Positions 22,965 to 29,959 of a DNA stretch of 34,061 bases are shown here, piece by piece. The notes beneath the pieces were generated by a model that searched no databases, was not told the DNA's origin, and saw only the letters and a program-made list of their open reading frames with translations. The number at the start of each line of letters is the position of its first letter. Within the stretch, counting starts at the first letter, position 1. Made by a program: the position numbers and the translations under genes. Source of the DNA: JAAYZM01 sp964510785 (GTDB lineage Bacteria > Actinomycetota > Actinomycetes > Actinomycetales > Cellulomonadaceae); NCBI GenBank assembly GCA_964510785.1, contig CAZECM010000030.1, positions 1-34,061 of the forward strand. The letters run 5' to 3'.

Positions 22965-23198
22965 ATGGCTCAGAACACCTCGATCAGCCTTGACGACCAC
23001 TTCTCGGACTTTCTCTCCCGAGAGGTCGCGTCGGGGCGCTTTCGGTCCGCCAGCGAGGTCGTCCGCGCTGGTCTGAGGCTGCTGGAGGACCAGGAGACGC
23101 AGATGGCTATCCTCCGCGCCGCGCTCGTCGCCGGCGAGGAGAGTGGGGCTCCAGAGGCGTTCGACTTCGACGCCTTCATCGCGGCGAAGAAGTCGTGA
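22965..23198 (+). CDS. ParD-like ribbon-helix-helix antitoxin
   Basis: 77-residue antitoxin of a type II toxin-antitoxin pair. The N-terminal beta strand NTSISLDDHFSDFL and the helices SGRFRSASEVVRAGLRLLED form a ribbon-helix-helix DNA-binding domain of the ParD/CC2985 type. The acidic C terminus (EAFDFDAFIAAKK) is the part that should wrap around and neutralise the ParE toxin. The gene overlaps the toxin gene by 4 bp (GTGA). A palindrome over its -10 element points to autoregulation. Confidence 0.92.
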   Translation: MAQNTSISLDDHFSDFLSREVASGRFRSASEVVRAGLRLLEDQETQMAILRAALVAGEESGAPEAFDFDAFIAAKKS

Positions 23199-23485
23199 GC
23201 GGATACCGCCTCACACCCGCCGCACAGCGCGACCTCTCCTCGATCTGGGACTTCACCCAGGAGCACTGGGATGCTCGCCAGGCCGAGACCTCCGTGGTCG
23301 AGATCAGGTCTGCGATCGAGCGCATCGCCGACAACCCCGGACGCGGGCGTGTCTGCGACGAGATTCGCGGAGGCTACCGGCGCTACAGCATCGGCAGTCA
23401 CGTGCTCTTCTACGTCGAAAGCACCGGCGGCGTGGATGTGATCCGGATCCTGCACCAGCGCATGGACCCCACACGGCATCTCTGA
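23195..23485 (+). CDS. ParE-like toxin (RelE/ParE superfamily)
   Basis: 96-residue toxin, the partner of the ParD-like antitoxin it overlaps. Family features are YRLTPAAQRDLSSIWDFT at the N terminus, ADNPGRGRVCDEIRGGYRRY in the core, and VDVIRILHQRMD near the C terminus, where ParE proteins end with a conserved RILH-xRMD. ParE toxins usually inhibit DNA gyrase; that activity is inferred from the family. The full-length ORF without frameshift suggests the pair is functional. Confidence 0.92.
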   Translation: MSGYRLTPAAQRDLSSIWDFTQEHWDARQAETSVVEIRSAIERIADNPGRGRVCDEIRGGYRRYSIGSHVLFYVESTGGVDVIRILHQRMDPTRHL

Positions 23486-23513
23486 GCGCGCGTGCGGGTT
23501 CGCGAGACCGCGC

Positions 23514-24485
23514 TTACCCGCCGTCGTGCACTGAGCGGTCCACGAGGTTGCGCAGGGGCTGGCCGGCCAGGAGCCGGGCCGCGTTCTCCTCGACGAGCGC
23601 GCCGGCGCCGAGCGGGCGGTTGCCCGCGATGTGGGGAGAGACGATGACGTTCGGGGCCGACCAGAGGGGTGAGTCGGTCGGGAGCGGCTCGGTGGCGAAT
23701 ACGTCGAGGGCCGCGCCGGCGAGCCGACCGGAGCGGAGCGCCGTGTCGAGTGCTTCCTCGTCGACGGTCGATCCCCGCCCCACGTTGACGAGCCACGCGT
23801 AGGCGGGCAGCGCCGCGAGCAGCCGGGCGTTCAGGGCGTGGTGCGTGCTGGGCAGGGTCGGCAGGATCATCACGAGCACGTCGGTCGACGCGAGCTCGGC
23901 CTCGATGTCCTCGGTCGCCACGACGCGGTACCCGGACCGTTCGCCCGCCGTCGTCGCCACCCCGGTCACGTGCGCCCCGAGCGCCGAGTACATCGGCGCG
24001 AGCCGCGTCGCGATCGAGCCGAAGCCCCAGATCAGCACGTTCGCCCCGCGCAGCGTGTGCGGGTCGGGTCGACCGCCCGGCGCGTCGCCCTCCCGGTCGA
24101 GCGAGGTGCGCCACATCCCCTCGCGCTGCGACTCGAGCATCCGGTCGAAGCGGCGCACGGCGGCAAGGGTGAGCGCGAGAGCGTGCTCGGCCACGGGGCC
24201 GTCGTGGAGGCCGCGCCCCGACGTCACGAGCACGTCGGGCGCGAAGCCGGCCTCGAGCACGGCGTCGGGCCCGGCGGCGAGCGTCTGCACCCAGCGCAGC
24301 CGGGGGAGCGTCTTCGCGAGCTCCCGCATCGACTCGGTCCCGGACCCCCACACGACGAGCCCCTCGGCGTCGGCGTGCTCCTCGGGGACGGGCCCGCGCG
24401 AGGGGTAGCGCGCGTACTTGACGTCGGGCCGGGCGCCTGGGAGCGCGCCGGGGAACGTGTTCGGGAGCAGGAGCTTGAGGACCAT
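23514..24485 (-). CDS. D-isomer-specific 2-hydroxyacid dehydrogenase
   Basis: 323-residue NAD(P)-dependent oxidoreductase interconverting 2-keto acids and D-2-hydroxy acids; the substrate is unknown. The Rossmann motif is WGFGSIATRLAPMYSALGA. The catalytic triad is recognisable: Arg in VNVGRGSTVDEEAL, Glu in FATEPLPTDSPLW and His in VIVSPHIAGNRP. The N-terminal substrate domain is short (about 100 residues), as in the subfamily related to phosphoglycerate and glyoxylate reductases without an ACT domain. It starts with ATG 24485, divergent from the DosR-like gene by 58 bp, and converges on parE. Confidence 0.9.
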   Translation of the reverse strand: MVLKLLLPNTFPGALPGARPDVKYARYPSRGPVPEEHADAEGLVVWGSGTESMRELAKTLPRLRWVQTLAAGPDAVLEAGFAPDVLVTSGRGLHDGPVAEHALALTLAAVRRFDRMLESQREGMWRTSLDREGDAPGGRPDPHTLRGANVLIWGFGSIATRLAPMYSALGAHVTGVATTAGERSGYRVVATEDIEAELASTDVLVMILPTLPSTHHALNARLLAALPAYAWLVNVGRGSTVDEEALDTALRSGRLAGAALDVFATEPLPTDSPLWSAPNVIVSPHIAGNRPLGAGALVEENAARLLAGQPLRNLVDRSVHDGG

Positions 24486-24491
24486 CGGGTC

Positions 24492-24497
24492 ATTCTG
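24492..24497 (-). promoter_or_regulatory. -10 element of the hydroxyacid dehydrogenase gene (putative leaderless)
   Basis: CAGAAT on the minus strand ends 6 nt before the ATG at 24485. It keeps A2 and T6 of TANNNT. Confidence 0.4.
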
Positions 24498-24531
24498 GCC
24501 CCTGCTGCACCCGCGAGCCGCACGGGATAGA

Positions 24532-24537
24532 TACCAT
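24532..24537 (+). promoter_or_regulatory. -10 element of the DosR-like gene (putative leaderless)
   Basis: TACCAT ends 6 nt before the GTG at 24544. The overlapping TAGATA just upstream is an alternative hexamer. Confidence 0.5.
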
Positions 24538-24543
24538 GGCGGC

Positions 24544-25206
24544 GTGTCCACACCTGCTGCGCCGGGAGCCCGCGCGCCGATCTCCGTCATGATCATCGAC
24601 GACCACGAGGTGGTCCGCCGTGGCATCGCCGAGGTGGTCGAGCGCTCGGACGGCATGACCGTCGTCGCCGAGGCCGCCTCCGTGGCCGAGGGCCTTCGCC
24701 GCGCGGCCCTCGTCCGGCCCCAGGTGCTGCTCGTGGACCTCCAGCTCCCCGACGGCACGGGGATCGACATCCTGTCCGCGCTCAAGGAGTCGCTCCCGGA
24801 TGCGCGGGCGATCGTCCTGACGAGCTTCGACGACGACGACGCCCTCGCCGCCGCCCTCGAGGCCGGCGCGGCCGCGTACCTCCTCAAGAGCGTGCGTGGC
24901 GCCGAGATCGCGGACGTGGTCCGGGCGGTCGCGGCGGGTCGCACCCTGCTCGACGAGCGCACCGTCACCCGTCACAAGGCCGCGAGCGACGACCCGACCG
25001 AGCACCTGACCCCGAGCGAGAACAAGGTCCTCGAGCTCATCGGCGAGGGCCTGTCCAACCGCGAGATCGGCGAGCGGCTCGGCGTCGCGGAGAAGACCGT
25101 CAAGAACCACATCACGTCGCTGCTCGCGAAGATGGGTCTCCAGCGCCGCACGCAGGTCGCCGCATGGGTGGCCGCCCGCAAGAACAGCGGCTGGCGCAAC
25201 TCCTGA
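24544..25206 (+). CDS. DosR/DevR-like NarL-family response regulator
   Basis: 220-residue DNA-binding regulator. The receiver domain has IIDDHEVVRRGI near the N terminus, phosphoacceptor Asp65 in LLVDLQLPDGTG, Thr93 in IVLTSFDD and Lys115 in YLLKSVRG. The C-terminal LuxR-type HTH is LTPSENKVLELIGEGLSNRE followed by AEKTVKNHITSLLAKMGL, close in style to DevR/DosR. No kinase is adjacent on this strand. The DosS-like kinase 1.3 kb away on the opposite strand is the best partner candidate, separated by the AbiEi-like cassette. Joint control of cytochrome bd genes is plausible but inferred. Confidence 0.9.
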   Translation: MSTPAAPGARAPISVMIIDDHEVVRRGIAEVVERSDGMTVVAEAASVAEGLRRAALVRPQVLLVDLQLPDGTGIDILSALKESLPDARAIVLTSFDDDDALAAALEAGAAAYLLKSVRGAEIADVVRAVAAGRTLLDERTVTRHKAASDDPTEHLTPSENKVLELIGEGLSNREIGERLGVAEKTVKNHITSLLAKMGLQRRTQVAAWVAARKNSGWRNS

Positions 25207-25282
25207 CCTCCCGCTGACCCCGGCACCCCGGACTCCGGCGCTCTGCCACCCTCGCCCGCCCACCCACTCGCGCGGACCTGGC

Positions 25283-25337
25283 CCGTCACGCTGATCGATT
25301 GCGTGCGTGTGGCGTCAGTCATCGACCAGCGTGATGG
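25283..25337. terminator. Left junction hairpin, possible bidirectional terminator
   Basis: Bases 25283-25299 and 25321-25337 are 17-nt inverted arms with 15 matches. The left arm is part of the 27-bp direct repeat; the right arm is the last coding bases of the AbiEi-like gene. The hairpin lies 76 bp after the DosR-like stop and spans the stop codon of the AbiEi-like gene. No U tract is present, as is common in high-GC genomes. Confidence 0.45.
25288..25314. repeat. 27-bp direct repeat, left copy
   Basis: Identical over 27 bp to 26398-26424. It ends at the base directly before the stop codon (25317-25315, minus strand) of the AbiEi-like gene. Confidence 0.95.
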
Positions 25338-26271
25338 CGCAGTCGGGGCCGCAGGGGTGGGCCGGGCCGCGGTAGCCGCCCTTGCGGAGGGCGCGGAGGA
25401 CCTGGGCGGCGGTGTCGCACGGGGTGACCGTGACGTGCACCCAGCGGTAGCGCAGGGTGCGCTCGTCGAACGCCAGGAGCACCGCGTTGTCCCGCCAGGT
25501 GTCCTGGTCGGTTCGCCCGCCCGGGTGTGCGAGCTGCCCGTCGAGCTCCACGCGGGTGGCGAAGCCGACGTAGATCCCGTCCGCCCGGATCAGCTTGCCG
25601 TCGAGCACCTGGCGGACCTGGAACTGTGCGCGCGGCAGTCCGTGCTTGCGCTCGACGTCGCGGCGGTATCGGTGCTCGAGCGCCGACTCGGCTGCGCCGT
25701 CGGTCGCCCCGAAGATCTCTTCGAGGAGGCCTCGGTGTCGTAGCCGCGGTCGGCCCTTCGCCGCCTCGAAGATCTCGTGCGGGGTGGCGCCGGAGCGCAC
25801 GGCCTCGGTGAGCCACGAGACGGCGTTGTCGGTGTCGCGGGCCAGACCGAGCAGGTCGAGCGCCATCTCGGCGGGGTGGGTCCGCGCGAGCCCGCTGCGC
25901 AGCACGAACGGCATGGGCTGGCGTCGGTAGAACCTGACGCCAGGTGCGGCGGCCGGAGAGAGCGTGCTCGGGACCGACACCTCGATCCGCTGTGGCGGCG
26001 TCCGCACGATCTGCTGCGCGTAGCCGGCACTCAGGTGCGACAGCGCCGCATCGGGGCCGGCGAGCAGCAGAGCGGCCCGTGCGCGGGCGCGCCAGGTCAG
26101 CGGTCCGGAGTGGAGAGCGTAGACACCGCGGTGGAGTCGCTGCCAGTCGCCCGAGCGCGCGCGCCGGCTGAGCGTCGCGTGATCGAAGCCCCACTCGAGG
26201 AGCTGTCCTACGGAGGCGACGCCGTCCTGCTTCTGGAGCTGTTGCTCGTGATTGCGTGTCAGTAGGACCAT
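25315..26271 (-). CDS. AbiEi-type winged-helix protein with DUF559/Vsr-like nuclease domain
   Basis: 318-residue protein. Residues about 10-55 (ASVGQLLEWGFDHATLSRRA, GDWQRLHRGVYAL) match the N-terminal winged helix of AbiEi antitoxins. The C-terminal ~125 residues look like the DUF559/Vsr-like PD-(D/E)XK fold: Glu195 in AESALEHRY, Asp231 in IRADGIYVG, Glu242-Asp244 in RVELDGQLAH and RDN at 260-262. No AbiEii toxin gene is adjacent. Such solitary proteins are common in actinobacteria and of unknown function. The start is ATG 26271 with CAGCAT 6 nt upstream. The N-terminal coding bases are less GC-rich than the surroundings. Confidence 0.8.
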   Translation of the reverse strand: MVLLTRNHEQQLQKQDGVASVGQLLEWGFDHATLSRRARSGDWQRLHRGVYALHSGPLTWRARARAALLLAGPDAALSHLSAGYAQQIVRTPPQRIEVSVPSTLSPAAAPGVRFYRRQPMPFVLRSGLARTHPAEMALDLLGLARDTDNAVSWLTEAVRSGATPHEIFEAAKGRPRLRHRGLLEEIFGATDGAAESALEHRYRRDVERKHGLPRAQFQVRQVLDGKLIRADGIYVGFATRVELDGQLAHPGGRTDQDTWRDNAVLLAFDERTLRYRWVHVTVTPCDTAAQVLRALRKGGYRGPAHPCGPDCAITLVDD

Positions 26272-26277
26272 GCGCGC

Positions 26278-26283
26278 ATGCTG
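26278..26283 (-). promoter_or_regulatory. -10 element of the AbiEi-like gene (putative leaderless)
   Basis: CAGCAT on the minus strand ends 6 nt before the ATG at 26271. The remaining 114 bp up to the right repeat contain no other gene. Confidence 0.35.
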
Positions 26284-26395
26284 CCGCTTGCGCTGGACGG
26301 CTCGCTGAGGCCCGTCCGCCGCCTGTGGATGACCGGTCCACCTGCCGCACCTGCCCACCCTGCCGCCGCCGGCATCCGCCCACGCGTTCTCACCA

Positions 26396-26444
26396 TGACG
26401 CTGATCGATTGCGTGCGTGTGGCGCACGCGATCGTTCAGTGTCA
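26396..26444. terminator. Right junction hairpin, likely terminator of the cyd-kinase operon
   Basis: Arms 26396-26416 and 26424-26444 are 21 nt each with 18 identities and a 7-nt loop. As plus-strand RNA, two of the three mismatches become G-U pairs. The hairpin starts 40 bp after the sensor kinase stop on the minus strand. Its left arm and loop are the right copy of the 27-bp direct repeat. No U tract is present. Confidence 0.55.
26398..26424. repeat. 27-bp direct repeat, right copy
   Basis: Identical over 27 bp to 25288-25314. It forms the left arm and loop of the 49-bp palindrome at 26396-26444. Confidence 0.95.
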
Positions 26445-26484
26445 CCTCTCGCCCGGAGGGTCGGGGGAGGGCGGGGGCAGGGGA

Positions 26485-28185
26485 CTAGCCGAGAGGGCAG
26501 TGCCAGCGGAGGAGCGTGCCCCGGCCCGAGGGGGCGTCCACGAGCGAGAACGTCCCGCGGTGCTGGCGTGCCCGCTCGGCGAGGTTCGCCGACCCCGAGC
26601 TGCGGGTGCGCATCGGGTCGAGGCCGCCGCCGTCGTCCTCCACCTCGACGAGCACGGTGCCGCCCCACCGTTCGTCCTCGACGAGGCTGTCGGACCAGAC
26701 ACCCTCCACGGTGACGCGCACGGCCACGGACGAGGCGCGGGCGTGCCGGGCCGCGTTGGCGAGTCCCTCCCGGACCACGGCGACGACGTCGTCCGCGAGC
26801 CCACCGCGCACCCGCGCGTCGATCCCGTCGTCGTCGGTGACCTCCGCGCCCACCACCTCGCCGTCGAGCGTCACCACGAACGTGGGTGCGAAGCCCAGCC
26901 CGGCCCGCGAGAGCGAGACCTCGCGCCGCAGCCGCTCGACGAGCCCGGAGGCCGCGTCGGGGTCCTTGAGGGCGTGCACGATCGAGCGGATCTGGCGCAC
27001 CGAGGCGTCCACGTTGTCGAGGGCATCGTGCAGCACCTCCTCGAGCGCGTCGGGCGACTCCCCGCGCTCGGCCTTGCGGCGCAGCGACTCGAGCTGCATC
27101 CCGGTGGCGAAGAGCTGCTGGACGGCGAGGTCGTGCAGGTCGCGCGCGATGCGTTCGCGCTCGTCGAGCAGGGCGTTCGCGTCGGCGACGTGCCGGGCCT
27201 CGGCGAGCCGCAGCGCGACGGCGGCCTGCGCGGCGAAGGACCGGGCGGTGAGCAGGTCGTGCGGGCCGAAGGGGATGCGCCCGATGTTGCGCAGCAGCAC
27301 GAGCACCCCCATCGCGTGCCCTTCGGCCGTCATGGGCGCGTAGAGGGCCGGCCCGAACTGGCGCATGGGCTCGAGCCGCACCTGCCGGTGGGCGTAGAGC
27401 GACTCGACGAGCTCGCCGGCGCCGCCGCGCATCGTGCGCCACGCCCGCCCGTCGCGTGGCATGACGGTCCCGAGCAGGCCGTCCTTGCCGTCCCCGTCCA
27501 CGATCTCCATGACGAGCTCGCCGCCCAGCCCGGGCAGGATCAGCACCGCCGTGTCGGCCTCGGCGATCTCCCGGGCGTGCCCCGCGAGGCGTTCGAGCGC
27601 CTCGTCCTCGTCCGCCCCGGACAGCAAGAGCGTCGTGATCTCCTGGCCCGCGCGCAACCAGTCCTCGCGCGCCCGGGCGTCCGCATAGAGCTGGGCGTTC
27701 TGGATCGCCACGGCCGCCGCTGCGGCGAGCGCGAGCACGACGTCGACGTCGGCGTCCTCGAAGACCGGTTCCTTGTTGGACAGGTAGAGGTACCCGAAGA
27801 TCTCCTCGTGGACCCGCACCGCCGTGCCGAGGAACGAGCCCATGTCGGGGTGCCCGGAGGGGTAACCCCGGAACGCCGGGTGCTCGCGCAGGTCGTCGAG
27901 CCGGAGCACGCCGTAGTCGGGGATCGCGCCGAGGACGCCCACGGCGTGCGGTGAGTTGGCGAGCCGCGCCGCGGCGGTCTCGGGAACGCCGTACTGCACG
28001 AAGGTGGTCGATGCCCCGCGCGCGTCGAGCACGTTGATCGCGGCGTACGTCGCGTTCGTGAGCTGTGCCGAGACCTGGACGAAGCGCTGCAGCACGGCGG
28101 ACAGGTCGAGGTCCGCGCCGAGCGAGAGGACGGCGCGCAGCAGCTCGAACGTGCCCGCACGGTCCGTGCGATCTGCCGTGCTCAT
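26485..28185 (-). CDS. DosS/DevS-like GAF-domain sensor histidine kinase
   Basis: 566-residue soluble kinase with two GAF domains (about 35-170 and 190-330), the HisKA_3 helix RIARDLHDLAVQQLF (phospho-His351) and a C-terminal HATPase domain with the N box VVREGLANAARHARASS. GAF-1 contains GHPDMGSFLGTAVRV followed by FGYLYLSNK, which aligns by memory with mycobacterial DosS around its proximal heme ligand. His112 is therefore a candidate heme ligand, and oxygen, NO or CO a candidate signal. The gene lies 22 bp after cydC in the same direction, so it is probably cotranscribed with cytochrome bd genes. The start is ATG 28185 with GGAG before it. Confidence 0.9.
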   Translation of the reverse strand: MSTADRTDRAGTFELLRAVLSLGADLDLSAVLQRFVQVSAQLTNATYAAINVLDARGASTTFVQYGVPETAAARLANSPHAVGVLGAIPDYGVLRLDDLREHPAFRGYPSGHPDMGSFLGTAVRVHEEIFGYLYLSNKEPVFEDADVDVVLALAAAAAVAIQNAQLYADARAREDWLRAGQEITTLLLSGADEDEALERLAGHAREIAEADTAVLILPGLGGELVMEIVDGDGKDGLLGTVMPRDGRAWRTMRGGAGELVESLYAHRQVRLEPMRQFGPALYAPMTAEGHAMGVLVLLRNIGRIPFGPHDLLTARSFAAQAAVALRLAEARHVADANALLDERERIARDLHDLAVQQLFATGMQLESLRRKAERGESPDALEEVLHDALDNVDASVRQIRSIVHALKDPDAASGLVERLRREVSLSRAGLGFAPTFVVTLDGEVVGAEVTDDDGIDARVRGGLADDVVAVVREGLANAARHARASSVAVRVTVEGVWSDSLVEDERWGGTVLVEVEDDGGGLDPMRTRSSGSANLAERARQHRGTFSLVDAPSGRGTLLRWHCPLG

Positions 28186-28207
28186 GGTGGCTCCGTCGTC
28201 CAAGCGC

Positions 28208-29959
28208 TCACGCGTCCTGGCCGCGCGCGAGCTCGCGCTCCAGAGCCTCACGGTAGTCGCTCTCGGCGAGGAGCCGGGCGTGCGTGCCGCGCGCCGCGAC
28301 CCGTCTGTCGCGCAGCAGGATCACCTCGTCGGCGGCGGCGAGGGGAGCGAGGCGGTGGGTTGCGACGACGACGCCGCGCGGCTCGCCGGCGAGGTCCCGT
28401 GGGTCGGCCAGCAGCGCGGTCACGAGCTCGTCGGCCGTCGCGGGGTCGAGGTGCTCGGCGGGCTCGTCCACGAGGAGGATCCGAGCCGGTCCCACGAGCG
28501 CCCGCGCGAGCAGCAACCGGCGTCGTTCCCCGCCCGAGACGGTGCGACCGTCGCTCGCGAGGACGGTGTCGAGGCCGTCGGGCAGCGCCGCGAGCCAGGC
28601 GCCGAGGCCGACGCGGTCGAGCGCTTCCCGGGCCGCCGCCGCGTCGAGGTCGCCGCGGGCGACGCGCAGGTTCTCGAGCACGGTGGTGCCGAACACGTGG
28701 GCGTCCTCGGTCGTGACGACGACGGCGCCCACCCGCTCGGCGCGCCCGAGCCGTTCGATCGGGACGCCGTCGACCGTCACGTGCCCGCCCCGCGGCGCGA
28801 GCAGTCCGGCGAGGGTCAGGAGCGCCGTCGTCTTGCCCGCTCCGCTCGCCCCCACGAGCGCGACCGACCGACCCGGCCGTGCCTCGAGGTCGAGCCCCGC
28901 GACCGCGACCGGCCGGCCCGTCCAGCCGCCGTCGAGGCCCTCGGCGCGCAGCACGGGGACCGGGTCCCGGGTGGGTGCGACGGAGGGCGTCGCCGCCGGC
29001 TCACCCGCATCGTCGAGCAGCGCGAGGATGCGGGCGGCTGCGGCGCGCGAGCGCTCGACCTGCACGGCCGCGGCTGGCAGCGCGCTCGCGGCCTCGAACG
29101 CGGCGAGCGGTGTGAGCACGATGACGGCGAGCTCGACGGGACTCAGCACCCCGGCGCCGACGGCGGGGATGCCGAGCGCGAGCGCCCCGAGCACGGCGAT
29201 CCCTTGGGCGAGGGTGCCCACGGCCGTGGCGAGGGCGGACGGCGTGGCCCCGGCGTCCACGGCTGCGGCGATGCGCCGGTCCGCCGCGGCGAGCGTCGCG
29301 AGCTCCCCGCGCGCCCGGCCGGCGACGGTGAGCGGCCCGGCGTCGTCGAGCAGCCCGAGCGCCGTGGCAGTCATGTCCGCGCGTGCCTCGGCGGCCCGCA
29401 GCTCCGTTGCCCGCGCCGCCCGGGCTGCGAGCAGCGGCGCCACGACGCCCGCGAGCACGAGGCACGCGGCGAGCACGAGCCCGGCGGCGGGCAGGAACAG
29501 CCCCATCACGACCGATGTCCCGACGCCGAGCACGGCCGCGACCGCGGCGGGCAGCAGCCCCCGGACCACCATGTCGCCCACGGCGTCGACGTCGGCGCCC
29601 ATCCGGGCGAGCAGGTCCCCGCGGCGCACGCGCAGCGTGGCCTCCGGGCGCCCCTCGGCGAGCCGGGAGTAGAGGGTGGTGCGCAGCGCCGTCATGCCGC
29701 GCAGGGCGACCTCGTGGGACGCGATCCGCTCTAGGTAGCGCAGCACGCCGCGGCCCACGCCGAACGCGCGCACGGCCACGGTCGCGACGGACAGCTCGAG
29801 CACGGGTGGCATCTGCGAGGCCCGCGCGATGAGCCACGCGGCCACGGCGGCGAGGGCGATCGCGCTGGCGAGCGCTCCCGTGCCGAGCGCGACGGCCGCG
29901 GCGAAGCGTCGCGGGTCGACGTCGAGCAGCCGGACGGCGCGGCGCAGCTCGTGGCTCAC
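28208..29959 (-). CDS. cydC: Thiol reductant ABC exporter subunit CydC
   Basis: 583-residue fused membrane-ATPase half transporter. With CydD it forms the cysteine/glutathione-exporting ABC complex needed to assemble cytochrome bd. The N-terminal half has about six membrane segments (from AAVALGTGALASAIALAAVA to LAVIVLTPLAAFEAAS). The C-terminal ATPase shows Walker A GASGAGKTT, signature VSGGERRRLLLAR and Walker B RILLVDEPAEHLDP. VVATHRLAPL is the H-loop. GTG 29959 overlaps the cydD stop by 4 bp. CydC rather than CydD is assigned because it is the second of the pair and has the RYLERIASHEVALR block. Confidence 0.92.
   Translation of the reverse strand: MSHELRRAVRLLDVDPRRFAAAVALGTGALASAIALAAVAAWLIARASQMPPVLELSVATVAVRAFGVGRGVLRYLERIASHEVALRGMTALRTTLYSRLAEGRPEATLRVRRGDLLARMGADVDAVGDMVVRGLLPAAVAAVLGVGTSVVMGLFLPAAGLVLAACLVLAGVVAPLLAARAARATELRAAEARADMTATALGLLDDAGPLTVAGRARGELATLAAADRRIAAAVDAGATPSALATAVGTLAQGIAVLGALALGIPAVGAGVLSPVELAVIVLTPLAAFEAASALPAAAVQVERSRAAAARILALLDDAGEPAATPSVAPTRDPVPVLRAEGLDGGWTGRPVAVAGLDLEARPGRSVALVGASGAGKTTALLTLAGLLAPRGGHVTVDGVPIERLGRAERVGAVVVTTEDAHVFGTTVLENLRVARGDLDAAAAREALDRVGLGAWLAALPDGLDTVLASDGRTVSGGERRRLLLARALVGPARILLVDEPAEHLDPATADELVTALLADPRDLAGEPRGVVVATHRLAPLAAADEVILLRDRRVAARGTHARLLAESDYREALERELARGQDA

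Larger units (their letters stand above)
25288..26424. mobile_element. Candidate repeat-bounded cassette carrying an AbiEi/DUF559-type gene
   Basis: A single gene (25315-26271) with its upstream region is enclosed by 27-bp perfect direct repeats, with a period of 1,110 bp. It lies between two convergent genes of one likely two-component system. The first part of the gene is less GC-rich than its neighbours. No transposase or integrase is encoded. The mobile nature is inferred from the repeats only. Confidence 0.4.

Noticed and set aside
22463..22993. Separate gene in the +1 frame ending at 22993
   Set aside because: Its first residues are off-frame noise and its last ~45 residues run through the parD promoter, operator and start; the good coding part belongs to the disrupted gene begun at 22339.
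26278..27954. Plus-strand open frame starting near the right repeat (MTLIDCVRVAH...)
   Set aside because: It lies antisense to the sensor kinase with shadow-frame composition, and its start-like Met is just part of the 27-bp repeat.
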